NCBI GenBank assembly: GCA_964427535.1
Contig: CAYRVF010000039.1
Span: 1 to 38,562 of the forward strand
Origin: CAYRVF01 sp964427535
GTDB lineage: Bacteria > Chloroflexota > Ktedonobacteria > Ktedonobacterales > JADMIN01
Direction: 5' to 3'
DNA: 38,562 bases
Of the stretch, positions 24,550 to 31,415 are shown in pieces (the first letter of the stretch is position 1; the number at the start of each line of letters is the position of its first letter). The notes beneath the pieces are model-generated. The model had not been told where the DNA came from and did no database searches. It was given only the letters and a program-made list of their open reading frames with translations. The position numbers and the translations under genes were made by a program.

Positions 24550-27500
24550 CCCCGAGCTGACACGCATGTTCGTGGATGAGATGCGTGCCTTTGTGCCCGT
24601 GATCCGACGGCACCTTGCCACACTTGCATCCGCGGAGTCCACCTCGACGAGCGAGCACGCGGCGATGGAGATCAGCCGCCTCGCCCTGGCGATGGCCGAC
24701 CTGTGCGGGAGCTTTGGTGTGAGCGACTGCGCGGATATCGCCCGCTCGCTTGCAAGCATATTCGGCCAGCACTCATCGGAGAGAGCCGTTCCACCCGGTA
24801 TCGTGGAAACATCCGCGACGGCACTCGGCGTTATCTCGACGCGCGTCGACCAGATAGCGGACGCTGAGGCGCCGCTATCCTCGCCCGCCGATGACGGCAC
24901 GGAGGTAGCCGCCGTACGCGAACGACTCCGGCAAGCGGTCTCCGCGACGGTACAGCCGCTAGTGACTGACCAGAGAGGTTCGGACCAACAAGATATCCAA
25001 GAGCTAACCGGCGAATCGTCACGAGATAATCAGGACCACGACGCGGACGAGATCGTCCGGCAATTTCGCGCGAGCACGTTGCTGCGACGGCGCCCAACAG
25101 GAGCGCCACCCGTCGAGCAGACCCCGCCCTCCTCAGGCGAACTGAACGACTTGAGCGAAACCGAGGCATCTGTGGGAGACGCGGCGGCCACGGTGCTGCC
25201 AGAGACGAGTCCAGCGACTTCACAGCGCGTCGTCACCGATGCCGAGCTCGATGAAATCCCCGCGCAGATGAAGCGGCTGTTCATCGTCGAGACTACCGAG
25301 GACCTGCAGAGCGTGCAACGCGCGCTGCTCGCCCTCGAGCGAGACCCGACTGATGTTGAGGCGCTACAGACCATGCTCCGGATCGCGCACAAGGTCAAAG
25401 GTGCGGCCTTCACGTTTGGCTTTGATACCATCGCGGTCGTCGCGCACACGATAGAGGACGTGCTGAAAGCGTCGCAGCGCGGGGTAGAGGGAAGCCGCGC
25501 GGAGTTGGACTCGGTGCTGCTGCAACTCCTGGGCGTGCTGGAAAGCGGACTGGAAGCCGCCGAGGAAGGACACGCTCGCGACCCGCATCTCGAGAGTGAA
25601 GGACGCCGCATACGTGACGAGTGGCTCCAGGCGCGTGCATCCACCGCGCCAGAACCACCGGCTCCGCGCGAGCAGGTGCCCGGTACGACTGAGCCGCCTT
25701 CGCACGGGTCACCTCAGATACCCGACCGATCGCGCAAACCCACACAGCCGAGCGGCAACAATGGCGATTCTACCATTCGGGTGGACGTGCAACGCCTCGA
25801 TGCCCTGATGAACCACGTCAGCACGCTCGCTGTGAACCGCACCGCCTTGGCACAGGCACGAGCCGACATCGGCCGCATGCAGGATGACATGGAACATGCG
25901 CTCACCCGTCTGACGTCGCTCGGCGAACAGCTTGAAGACCACCGCGCCCATGCCATATCGCATCGTGGCAACGGCGCATCAAACGCGAGGGCGCAGCGGC
26001 ATTCCGCGGCCCGCCCCGAGGAGCGCCCCGACGAGCGCCACGCCAAGGCCACAAGTACCGCCGCCGACGCGGGTTCCGCCCTGCCGCGAATCCACCATCA
26101 AGACTGGGATGAGCTGGAGCTCGACAGGTACACCGAGTTCGATCACGCGCTGCGCATGCTGCATGAGGCGGTGGCCGACATGGGCACGTTGCAGGTATCG
26201 CTGCGCACCGTTCTTCAGCGACTGCTCAAGACCACCGAGACACAGGAATCGGTGATGAGCCAGATCCAGCACGACGTCATTCAGATGCGCCTGGTGCCGC
26301 TGGATGACGTCGTGCCGAGGCTTCGCTTGGCCGCTCGTACACTCGCGCTTGGCGAGGGCAAGTCGATCACATTCACCGTCCAAGGCGAGACCACGGAGAT
26401 TGACCGCGACATCAGCGCTGCGCTCGCCGAGCCGCTGATGCAACTCGTCCGCAACGCGATCGTTCACGGCATCGAGTCACCAGAGGAACGTCAGGAGCGC
26501 GGTAAACCGGTGCAGGGCAGGCTCTGGATGAACGCCTACTATGTGGGCAATGAGGTCACGATCGAGATTGGCGACGACGGACGCGGCGTGAGCCCAGAAC
26601 ATCTGGTGGCATCAGCCATGACCGTCGGCGTAGTGGATCCAGACACGGCCCACACCTTGCGTAGCGACGAGAAGCTCGGCCTGATGTTCGTCAACGGCGT
26701 CACCACCGCCGATTCCGCGCGCGTCGAGGCCGGGCGGGGCGTCGGTCTTGACGAAGTCCGCGCCGCCATTCAGAAGTTGAAAGGCAGCATCCACGTACGG
26801 AGTGAGCCGTACAAGGGGACCGTCTTCCGCATTCGAGTGCCGATCTCACTCAGCATCGTGCGTGTCCTCCAGGTTGTCGAAAACCAGCAGGGATTCGCCA
26901 TCCCATTCTCGTCTGTCGAGCGCACGCTCTCGCTGCTGCCGGCCGATATCCTTGAGTCGGTCGCGCCAAGCGCGCATGCAAGTGAGTCTGCTCCGCTACG
27001 CATAACGCGCCGCATCCGTATCGAGCGCGTCAGCGGCCCGACGGTCGTCACGTCTGGCAGCGAGAGTGGCAAGCAGTACGAGGAGGTGCCGGTGTATTCG
27101 CTTGCCGAGCTACTGGGCGGTGAGTATGTCGCGCATGTGCCCCAGGTCGCGCTACTCGTGGACCTCGGACAGCAGCGAGCGGTGATCATGGTCGACGAGG
27201 TGCGGGAGGAGCGTGAAGTCGTCGTCCGCGCACTGGCTCGCCACCTGCGACGGCCCGCGATTCGCGGCGCCACGACGACGCCCGAGGGAGAGGTGCTCTT
27301 GCTGCTCGATCTGCCAGAGCTTATCGAGACTGTGCAGCACGGGCCAATGACGCCGCGCATAGCACGGGCTCCGCGCACGCCCCGCCCAGCGGAGGAGGCT
27401 GCCTATCAGGCGCTCATCGTGGACGACTCCGTCTCGATGCGCAGAGCGCTTGAGCACGTGCTGACGCGCGACGGAATCGAAGTGCAAATGGCGCGTGACG

Positions 27501-27781
27501 GCCTCGAAGCGCTGACGATGATGATGACTCGCCTGCCGAAAGTCGTCATTCTAGACATTGAGATGCCCCGGCTCGACGGGTACGAGTTTCTCTCGGTTCT
27601 GCGCGGCTCATCACGCTTTGATGGTGTGCGCGTCGTCATGCTGACCTCCCGCTCGGGCGAGAAACACCGTGCGTACGCGCACGCGCTCGGAGCGGATGCC
27701 TATCTGACTAAACCGTTCGCGCCAGACACGCTCATTGAGACGGTCAGGCAGTATCTCAGGGAGTCAACGAGCAGCGTATGA
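24542..27781 (+). CDS. Hybrid CheA-type histidine kinase with C-terminal receiver
   Basis: A 1079-residue chemosensory kinase. Order of domains: a degenerate Hpt-like N-terminus (about 1-75; ISRLALAMADLCGSFG lacks the histidine), a polar linker, then a functional Hpt with H283 in LRIAHKVKGAAFTFG. The dimerisation region follows with an insert, and carries the pilus-type ELDRYTEFDHALRMLHEAV. The ATPase has its N box at LVRNAIVHGIE (N638, H642), DDGRG at 678-682 and GRGVGLDEV at 731-739. A CheW-like domain runs to about 930, and the receiver has D961/D962, phosphosite D1005 and K1057. This matches the ChpA/PilL/PixL class and not flagellar CheA. It starts inside the end of the CheW-like gene, with GAGGAG 7 bases before the ATG. 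A longer in-frame ORF from 23990 is a shadow of that gene. Its stop overlaps the murT start. Confidence 0.93.
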   Translation: MANPELTRMFVDEMRAFVPVIRRHLATLASAESTSTSEHAAMEISRLALAMADLCGSFGVSDCADIARSLASIFGQHSSERAVPPGIVETSATALGVISTRVDQIADAEAPLSSPADDGTEVAAVRERLRQAVSATVQPLVTDQRGSDQQDIQELTGESSRDNQDHDADEIVRQFRASTLLRRRPTGAPPVEQTPPSSGELNDLSETEASVGDAAATVLPETSPATSQRVVTDAELDEIPAQMKRLFIVETTEDLQSVQRALLALERDPTDVEALQTMLRIAHKVKGAAFTFGFDTIAVVAHTIEDVLKASQRGVEGSRAELDSVLLQLLGVLESGLEAAEEGHARDPHLESEGRRIRDEWLQARASTAPEPPAPREQVPGTTEPPSHGSPQIPDRSRKPTQPSGNNGDSTIRVDVQRLDALMNHVSTLAVNRTALAQARADIGRMQDDMEHALTRLTSLGEQLEDHRAHAISHRGNGASNARAQRHSAARPEERPDERHAKATSTAADAGSALPRIHHQDWDELELDRYTEFDHALRMLHEAVADMGTLQVSLRTVLQRLLKTTETQESVMSQIQHDVIQMRLVPLDDVVPRLRLAARTLALGEGKSITFTVQGETTEIDRDISAALAEPLMQLVRNAIVHGIESPEERQERGKPVQGRLWMNAYYVGNEVTIEIGDDGRGVSPEHLVASAMTVGVVDPDTAHTLRSDEKLGLMFVNGVTTADSARVEAGRGVGLDEVRAAIQKLKGSIHVRSEPYKGTVFRIRVPISLSIVRVLQVVENQQGFAIPFSSVERTLSLLPADILESVAPSAHASESAPLRITRRIRIERVSGPTVVTSGSESGKQYEEVPVYSLAELLGGEYVAHVPQVALLVDLGQQRAVIMVDEVREEREVVVRALARHLRRPAIRGATTTPEGEVLLLLDLPELIETVQHGPMTPRIARAPRTPRPAEEAAYQALIVDDSVSMRRALEHVLTRDGIEVQMARDGLEALTMMMTRLPKVVILDIEMPRLDGYEFLSVLRGSSRFDGVRVVMLTSRSGEKHRAYAHALGADAYLTKPFAPDTLIETVRQYLRESTSSV

Positions 27782-29295
27782 ATTCATCGACACATCTGCC
27801 CGACGGTCCAGGCGGTCCCTCGACGAGTACCCCGACCTACACGCCGGGCCGGGCAGGCGCCCACCGGCGAGCGCGCGGCGCACGCTTCCGGCTGCGTGCC
27901 GCCGCTGCTGTCGCCACCGGGCGGGCCACTGGCTCGCTCACACGCCGTTTGGGCGTGGGAGGCGGCACGAGCCTGCCAGGATTGCTCGCACGCGCGCTCG
28001 ATCCGCGCCTGACGTCGCACCTGAGCGCACAGCTTCGCGGCGGCAGTGTGGTCGTCACGGGCACGAACGGCAAGACGACCACCAGCGGGCTGATCGCCTC
28101 CGTACTGCGTGAGTGCGGCCTGCGCGTGTGGCGCAACCGCGAAGGCTCGAACCTCGCGCGGGGCATCACAGCCGCGCTCATGAAGCACGCGACATTCGGC
28201 GGCCAGCTCCGCGAGCGCGGAGACGCCGCGTTCGTCTTCGAGGTGGACGAGGCCGCCTTTGGCCGCGTGGTCACCGAGGTGCAGCCAGAGATAGTGACCG
28301 TCACCAATCTCTTCCGCGACCAGCTCGACCGCTACGGCGAGGTCGATTCCGTCGCCGAGCGCTGGCGCGAGTCGCTCCAGTCCTTGCCCGAGGGCGTCAC
28401 TCTCGTGCTCAATGCTGACGACGCAGCCGTCGCCGCGCTGGCCGACGGACACCGCGGACCGATCGTCTATTTCGGCGTCGAGGACGCGCCCGGCGTCGAC
28501 GAGCACCCCGAGCGAGTGCAGGTGATCGACACGCGCACCTGCCCACGCTGCCGGACCGCGCTGGAGTTCTCGCGCCGGTTCTATAGCCACGTCGGCCACT
28601 GGGCATGCCCCGGCTGCGGATTTTCGCGGCCTACGCCGTCTGTCTCGGCATCTGCTGTCAGCTTCGCTGGACTGGATGGCTCGCGGTTTACGCTCCGCAC
28701 TGCGGCCGGCGCGACATCGGTTGATCTCGCGCTCCCTGGCCTGTATAACGTCTACAATGCACTGGCAGGCGCGGCCGTCGGGACCACGCGTGAGCTCGCG
28801 CCAGCGGCCATAGCAACGGCACTCGGGCGCTTTACGCCCGCGTTTGGGCGTGCGGAACGCATCCAGATCGAGGATCATACCGTCCATCTGCTGCTCGCGA
28901 AGAATCCAACCGGCCTGAACGAAGTGCTCCGCGCGCTTACCGCGACGGCGACCTCCAAATCGATGCTCCTGATCCTCAATGACCGGGCGGCCGACGGAGA
29001 AGATGTCTCGTGGATCTGGGACGCCGATTTCGAGCAGGTGGCGGGTATCGCCGCGAGCGTCGTGGCCAGCGGGACACGCGCTTACGACCTGGCACTCCGT
29101 CTCAAGTACGCGGGCGCGCCAGTGGCTAAAGTCACCACTGACATCGCTGCCGCGCTCACCGCCGCGCTGGAGGTGACTCCCGTGGGGGAGCCGTTGTACG
29201 TAGTGCCAACCTACACTGCCATGCTCGCCGTGCGTGGCGAGATCGAGCGCCGGGGCTACGCGCCACGGTACTGGGAGCAAGACGATGACGCATGA
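27778..29295 (+). CDS. murT: Lipid II isoglutaminyl synthase, Mur-ligase subunit MurT
   Basis: MurT with GatD amidates the alpha-carboxyl of D-Glu in lipid II to D-isoglutamine, using ATP and glutamine. The 505 residues show an Ala/Arg-rich start, the Mur-ligase P-loop VVVTGTNGKTTTSGLI (GTNGKTT at 95-101), EVDEAAFG, and TVTNLFRDQLDRYGE. The MurT-specific zinc ribbon has C255, C258, C277 and C280. The C-terminal DUF1727 domain (ILNDRAADGEDVSWIWDADF) supplies the aspartate needed with GatD. The ATG at 27778 overlaps the cheA stop (ATGA) and no other start codon is available before the conserved core. The first 35 residues are an unconserved-looking extension. gatD overlaps its end by 11 bases. 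Confidence 0.95.
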   Translation: MNSSTHLPDGPGGPSTSTPTYTPGRAGAHRRARGARFRLRAAAAVATGRATGSLTRRLGVGGGTSLPGLLARALDPRLTSHLSAQLRGGSVVVTGTNGKTTTSGLIASVLRECGLRVWRNREGSNLARGITAALMKHATFGGQLRERGDAAFVFEVDEAAFGRVVTEVQPEIVTVTNLFRDQLDRYGEVDSVAERWRESLQSLPEGVTLVLNADDAAVAALADGHRGPIVYFGVEDAPGVDEHPERVQVIDTRTCPRCRTALEFSRRFYSHVGHWACPGCGFSRPTPSVSASAVSFAGLDGSRFTLRTAAGATSVDLALPGLYNVYNALAGAAVGTTRELAPAAIATALGRFTPAFGRAERIQIEDHTVHLLLAKNPTGLNEVLRALTATATSKSMLLILNDRAADGEDVSWIWDADFEQVAGIAASVVASGTRAYDLALRLKYAGAPVAKVTTDIAAALTAALEVTPVGEPLYVVPTYTAMLAVRGEIERRGYAPRYWEQDDDA

Positions 29296-30103
29296 GAGCA
29301 CCGCGTTTGCCGGAGTCACGCTCACTCTGGCGCACCTCTACCCCGAGCAGCTCAATCTCTATGGCGATCGGGGCAACATCCTGACCTTCCTCCGCAGGGC
29401 GACCTGGCGCGGCATCGACCTTCGCGTCGTGCCGGTCGGCATTGGCGACCGCTTCGACCCAGCCAGCTACGACCTGATCTTCTTCGGCGGCGGCCAGGAC
29501 AAAGAGCAGGATGAAGTCGCCGGCGATCTGCGGCAAAGCAAAGGGGCTGCGCTCCGCGACGCCGTCGAGGCTGGCGTGCCGACGCTCGTAGTCTGTGGCG
29601 GCTATCAGCTCTTCGCGAAGTTCTATCGCCCCGCCGAGGGTCCAGAGCTCGAAGGCATCGGCATCTTCGACGCCTGGACCATCCATAAGGGCAAGAAGGT
29701 GCCGCGCTGCATCGGCAACGTCGCACTGGGCTGGGGCACGAGCACGCTGGTCGGCTTCGAGAACCATGGCGGCCGTACGTACCTCGGACCGAGCGCGCAA
29801 CCGCTGGGCAAGGTGCTTGCCGGGCACGGCAACAACAGCGAAGACCATCTGGAAGGATGCGTGTACCGCAACGCCTTCGGAACCTATCTGCACGGCTCGC
29901 TGCTGCCGAAGAACCCAAATTTCGCGGACTATTTGATTCGCCTCGCACTACTTCGGAAGGGAATAGCAACGCCGCTGCCATCGCTGGACGACTCGCTCGA
30001 ATGGCGGGCCCACGAGGTCATGCTGCGGCGCCTCGGTGTCTCCCCACGCAGCCACGATTTTCCCGACACGGAGGCGCGTGTGGCAGTCACAGCCGCCAAC
30101 TAG
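29285..30103 (+). CDS. gatD: Lipid II isoglutaminyl synthase, glutamine amidotransferase subunit GatD
   Basis: GatD is the glutaminase partner of MurT; it releases ammonia from glutamine for amidation of D-Glu in lipid II. The 272-residue class I amidotransferase has the nucleophile C104 in TLVVCGGYQLFAKF and the catalytic histidine H203 in GTYLHGSLLPKNP. Other family blocks are LAHLYPEQLNLYGDRGN at the start, LIFFGGGQDKEQ, and GFENHGGRTYLG. The ATG at 29285 overlaps the murT 3' end and follows GGGAGC. An upstream in-frame start at 29234 lies wholly inside murT and adds unconserved residues. A GC-only hairpin 30 bp after the stop may end the transcript. Confidence 0.95.
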   Translation: MTHESTAFAGVTLTLAHLYPEQLNLYGDRGNILTFLRRATWRGIDLRVVPVGIGDRFDPASYDLIFFGGGQDKEQDEVAGDLRQSKGAALRDAVEAGVPTLVVCGGYQLFAKFYRPAEGPELEGIGIFDAWTIHKGKKVPRCIGNVALGWGTSTLVGFENHGGRTYLGPSAQPLGKVLAGHGNNSEDHLEGCVYRNAFGTYLHGSLLPKNPNFADYLIRLALLRKGIATPLPSLDDSLEWRAHEVMLRRLGVSPRSHDFPDTEARVAVTAAN

Positions 30104-30132
30104 CCTGCCTCCACGCAGCCATTCCACTCCCT

Positions 30133-30163
30133 GCCGCCGCGACTGGCATCTCTACGCGGCGGC
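30133..30163 (+). terminator. GC-rich hairpin after gatD, possible terminator
   Basis: GCCGCCGCG (30133-30141) pairs perfectly with CGCGGCGGC (30155-30163), a nine-bp all-GC stem with a 13-nt loop. The following CGCTTCATCTT is only weakly T-rich, so termination is plausible but not certain. Confidence 0.45.
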
Positions 30164-30242
30164 CGCTTCATCTTGGGCAGAAAGTACCCATGGTAAACCG
30201 TCGACGAGCGTCGCACGTATATTTCAGTAGAGGTGAGCGCAA

Positions 30243-30332
30243 GCATGAAACATGCGTTGTGTGTGTCAGATTGGCACGCCAAATGCATGTCCGGACATCA
30301 GACAGAGGTCGCGGGATCTTGCGACTCGCAAG
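30243..30332. repeat. Cluster of four consecutive inverted repeats
   Basis: GCATG-AAA-CATGC (30243-30255), TTGGC-AC-GCCAA (30271-30282), ATGTCCGGACAT (30287-30298) and CTTGCG-ACT-CGCAAG (30318-30332). Each is perfect, with arms of 5-6 bases, and all fall within 90 bp. They could be operators or small RNA stems ahead of the small-protein genes. Confidence 0.5.
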
Positions 30333-30370
30333 TCATATTCGCGCGTCAGAACCGGTGAATATGCGTGTGC

Positions 30371-30619
30371 ATGGACCACAGGTGTTGTCGACGATGCGGA
30401 GCCGCGTTCTCGTGGCACTGGCCAGATCAGGAGCATAGACGCTTCGGCCGATGCAACAGGTGTCTGGCGAAAGGCGAGAGAGATGCGGTAGCCGGTGACT
30501 GTTCGGCCTCCTGTGGGTTTCTCATGAAGCAGGAGGTGTCATCATGCGTCAGTACGAGGACCTGCTTGTTGATGCCCTACTCGATAACGGTTTTACTCTC
30601 GATGAAGCGCTGCGACTGA
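30371..30619 (+). CDS. Possible small zinc-ribbon protein
   Basis: An 82-residue frame beginning MDHRCCRRCGAAFSWHW. It has two CxxC pairs, C6/C9 and C28/C31 (GRCNRC), 18 residues apart, as in zinc-ribbon proteins, followed by further cysteines at 44 and 48. A GTG six bases upstream (30365) is an alternative start. The evidence is mixed: the CxxC pairs and aromatic spacing look real, but the ribosome site is weak, codons such as AGG and AGA are more frequent than in neighbours, and the last 25 codons overlap the next, better supported gene in another frame. If translated, ribosomes would pass through the hairpin that masks the ribosome site of that next gene. Confidence 0.3.
   Translation: MDHRCCRRCGAAFSWHWPDQEHRRFGRCNRCLAKGERDAVAGDCSASCGFLMKQEVSSCVSTRTCLLMPYSITVLLSMKRCD
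30507..30536 (+). promoter_or_regulatory. Hairpin sequestering a Shine-Dalgarno sequence
   Basis: CCTCCTG (30507-30513) is the exact complement of CAGGAGG (30530-30536), which contains the AGGAGG ribosome site of the 60-residue gene starting at 30544. The loop is 16 nt with a minor inner TTC/GAA pairing. When folded, the stem would block initiation. Confidence 0.5.
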
Positions 30620-30726
30620 TCGAGCTGCAGCGGCGTGTTGAGCGCCAGCGCGCCGAGGAGCAACTTCGTGTGCTGCGCCTGGGTACGACGACAAATCCAT
30701 CTTCTAACCGCAATGCCTTGAACTAA
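30544..30726 (+). CDS. Small helical protein (60 aa), unknown function
   Basis: A 60-residue protein that I do not recognise. It is almost wholly helical for residues 1-46: an acidic first helix (YEDLLVDALLDNGFTLDEAL) with a Gly-Phe turn, then a long charged helix (RLIELQRRVERQRAEEQ) with coiled-coil character. The tail is polar and Asn/Ser/Thr-rich. The turn followed by DEALRLIELQ recalls a UBA-like or small adaptor helical hairpin, but this is only an impression. The ATG has a near-perfect AGGAGGTG ribosome site, itself buried in a hairpin. A perfect 16-bp terminator begins 18 bp after the stop. Strong start and stop signals around such a short frame make it a believable, probably regulated gene. 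Confidence 0.7.
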   Translation: MRQYEDLLVDALLDNGFTLDEALRLIELQRRVERQRAEEQLRVLRLGTTTNPSSNRNALN

Positions 30727-30744
30727 CTGTATTGTCGCTTTCTC

Positions 30745-30790
30745 CAGAATGCTGCGGTCCGCGGAGCCGGACCGCAGCATTCTGTTTGTG
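30745..30790 (+). terminator. Strong intrinsic terminator after the 60-aa gene
   Basis: CAGAATGCTGCGGTCC (30745-30760) pairs perfectly over 16 bases with GGACCGCAGCATTCTG (30769-30784) around an 8-nt loop, followed by TTTGTG. This is the longest perfect stem I noticed in the window. Confidence 0.8.
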
Positions 30791-30959
30791 TCCTCTGTGT
30801 CTGACCCACTCACCGACCGCTTCCCGCAATTTCTCACGAGCTCCTGGCTCGCACCACCGTCCGATGCCTTCCGGACACCACGGTCATCTCGTCCCTCGCA
30901 GGGTACGACGCTGCAGACTGCCACAATAGGCCCATCGGCCCATGCGTTTGTTCGGACAC

Positions 30960-30989
30960 TTGACTGACTAACATGCAGGCAGGTACTAT
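30960..30989 (+). promoter_or_regulatory. Promoter candidate upstream of GH3
   Basis: TTGACT (30960-30965), an 18-bp spacer and TACTAT (30984-30989). Predicted start near 30996, which would give a leader of about 420 nt before the GH3 ATG. A nearer promoter was not found. Confidence 0.4.
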
Positions 30990-31415
30990 TGCTGCCACGA
31001 CCCCGCAGCATGCTTGCAGGATCAGAGGAGGGTAGCGTCGGTAGCCTACGATGCAGCGTGCATCAGGCACCGCACCTATGCCTGACAAGGCGCCCTCGCA
31101 GTGGGGAGGCTGGGGCACAGGAGATGGATTTTCCTTAATCGACGCCAGGATGCGAGCCACGTACCCTGGTTTCCCTGCACGGCTCAACACGTCTAGTCGC
31201 CGCGCAGACAGCGCTCGCCCATGCGGGCAGCCTCACCTCACCACTCTCGTCCGTGTGCGTGCTCCACCGCACCAGATTCCACACGACATAGACCCCCACC
31301 AGAAAGGAGCCCTTGAGTCGTTCGCGCCTCACAGCAACGCCGGCAGCCCTCTGCCGGACGGATGGCTGGCTCACCGATGGGCTAACCGTAGAAGGCATGT
31401 CGAGGAGGACACTTC

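Larger units (their letters stand above)
30104..30370. other. Structured non-coding stretch after gatD
   Basis: No convincing gene. It holds the GC-rich hairpin at 30133-30163, a CGTCGACG palindrome near 30200, and a run of four inverted repeats at 30243-30332, each listed separately. A TATATT at 30218-30223 could be a -10 but lacks a -35. I found no match to a riboswitch class that I can recall. Confidence 0.5.
30727..31415. other. Intergenic region before the GH3 gene
   Basis: It contains the terminator of the small-protein gene, a promoter candidate at 30960-30989, a CCGGCAG-CCCT-CTGCCGG hairpin (31340-31357), and the GAGGAGGA ribosome site of the GH3 gene. Several open frames exist on both strands (for example 31051-31464 plus, 30834-31190 minus) but none shows a domain, good start signal or coding-like composition. 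Confidence 0.5.

Noticed and set aside
27784..29325. Minus-strand open frame (513 codons) over murT
   Set aside because: Mirror of the GC3-rich murT frame; Arg/Gly/Ala-rich and no recognisable motif.
30365..30543. Possible c-di-GMP-I or other known riboswitch ahead of the 60-residue gene
   Set aside because: The conserved core sequences of the c-di-GMP-I, cobalamin, TPP, glycine, fluoride and guanidine classes, as I recall them, are not present. Only the Shine-Dalgarno hairpin is supported.
30834..31190. Minus-strand frame of 118 codons with a hydrophobic stretch
   Set aside because: No ribosome site, mixed codon use and no homology that I recognise; kept as non-coding.
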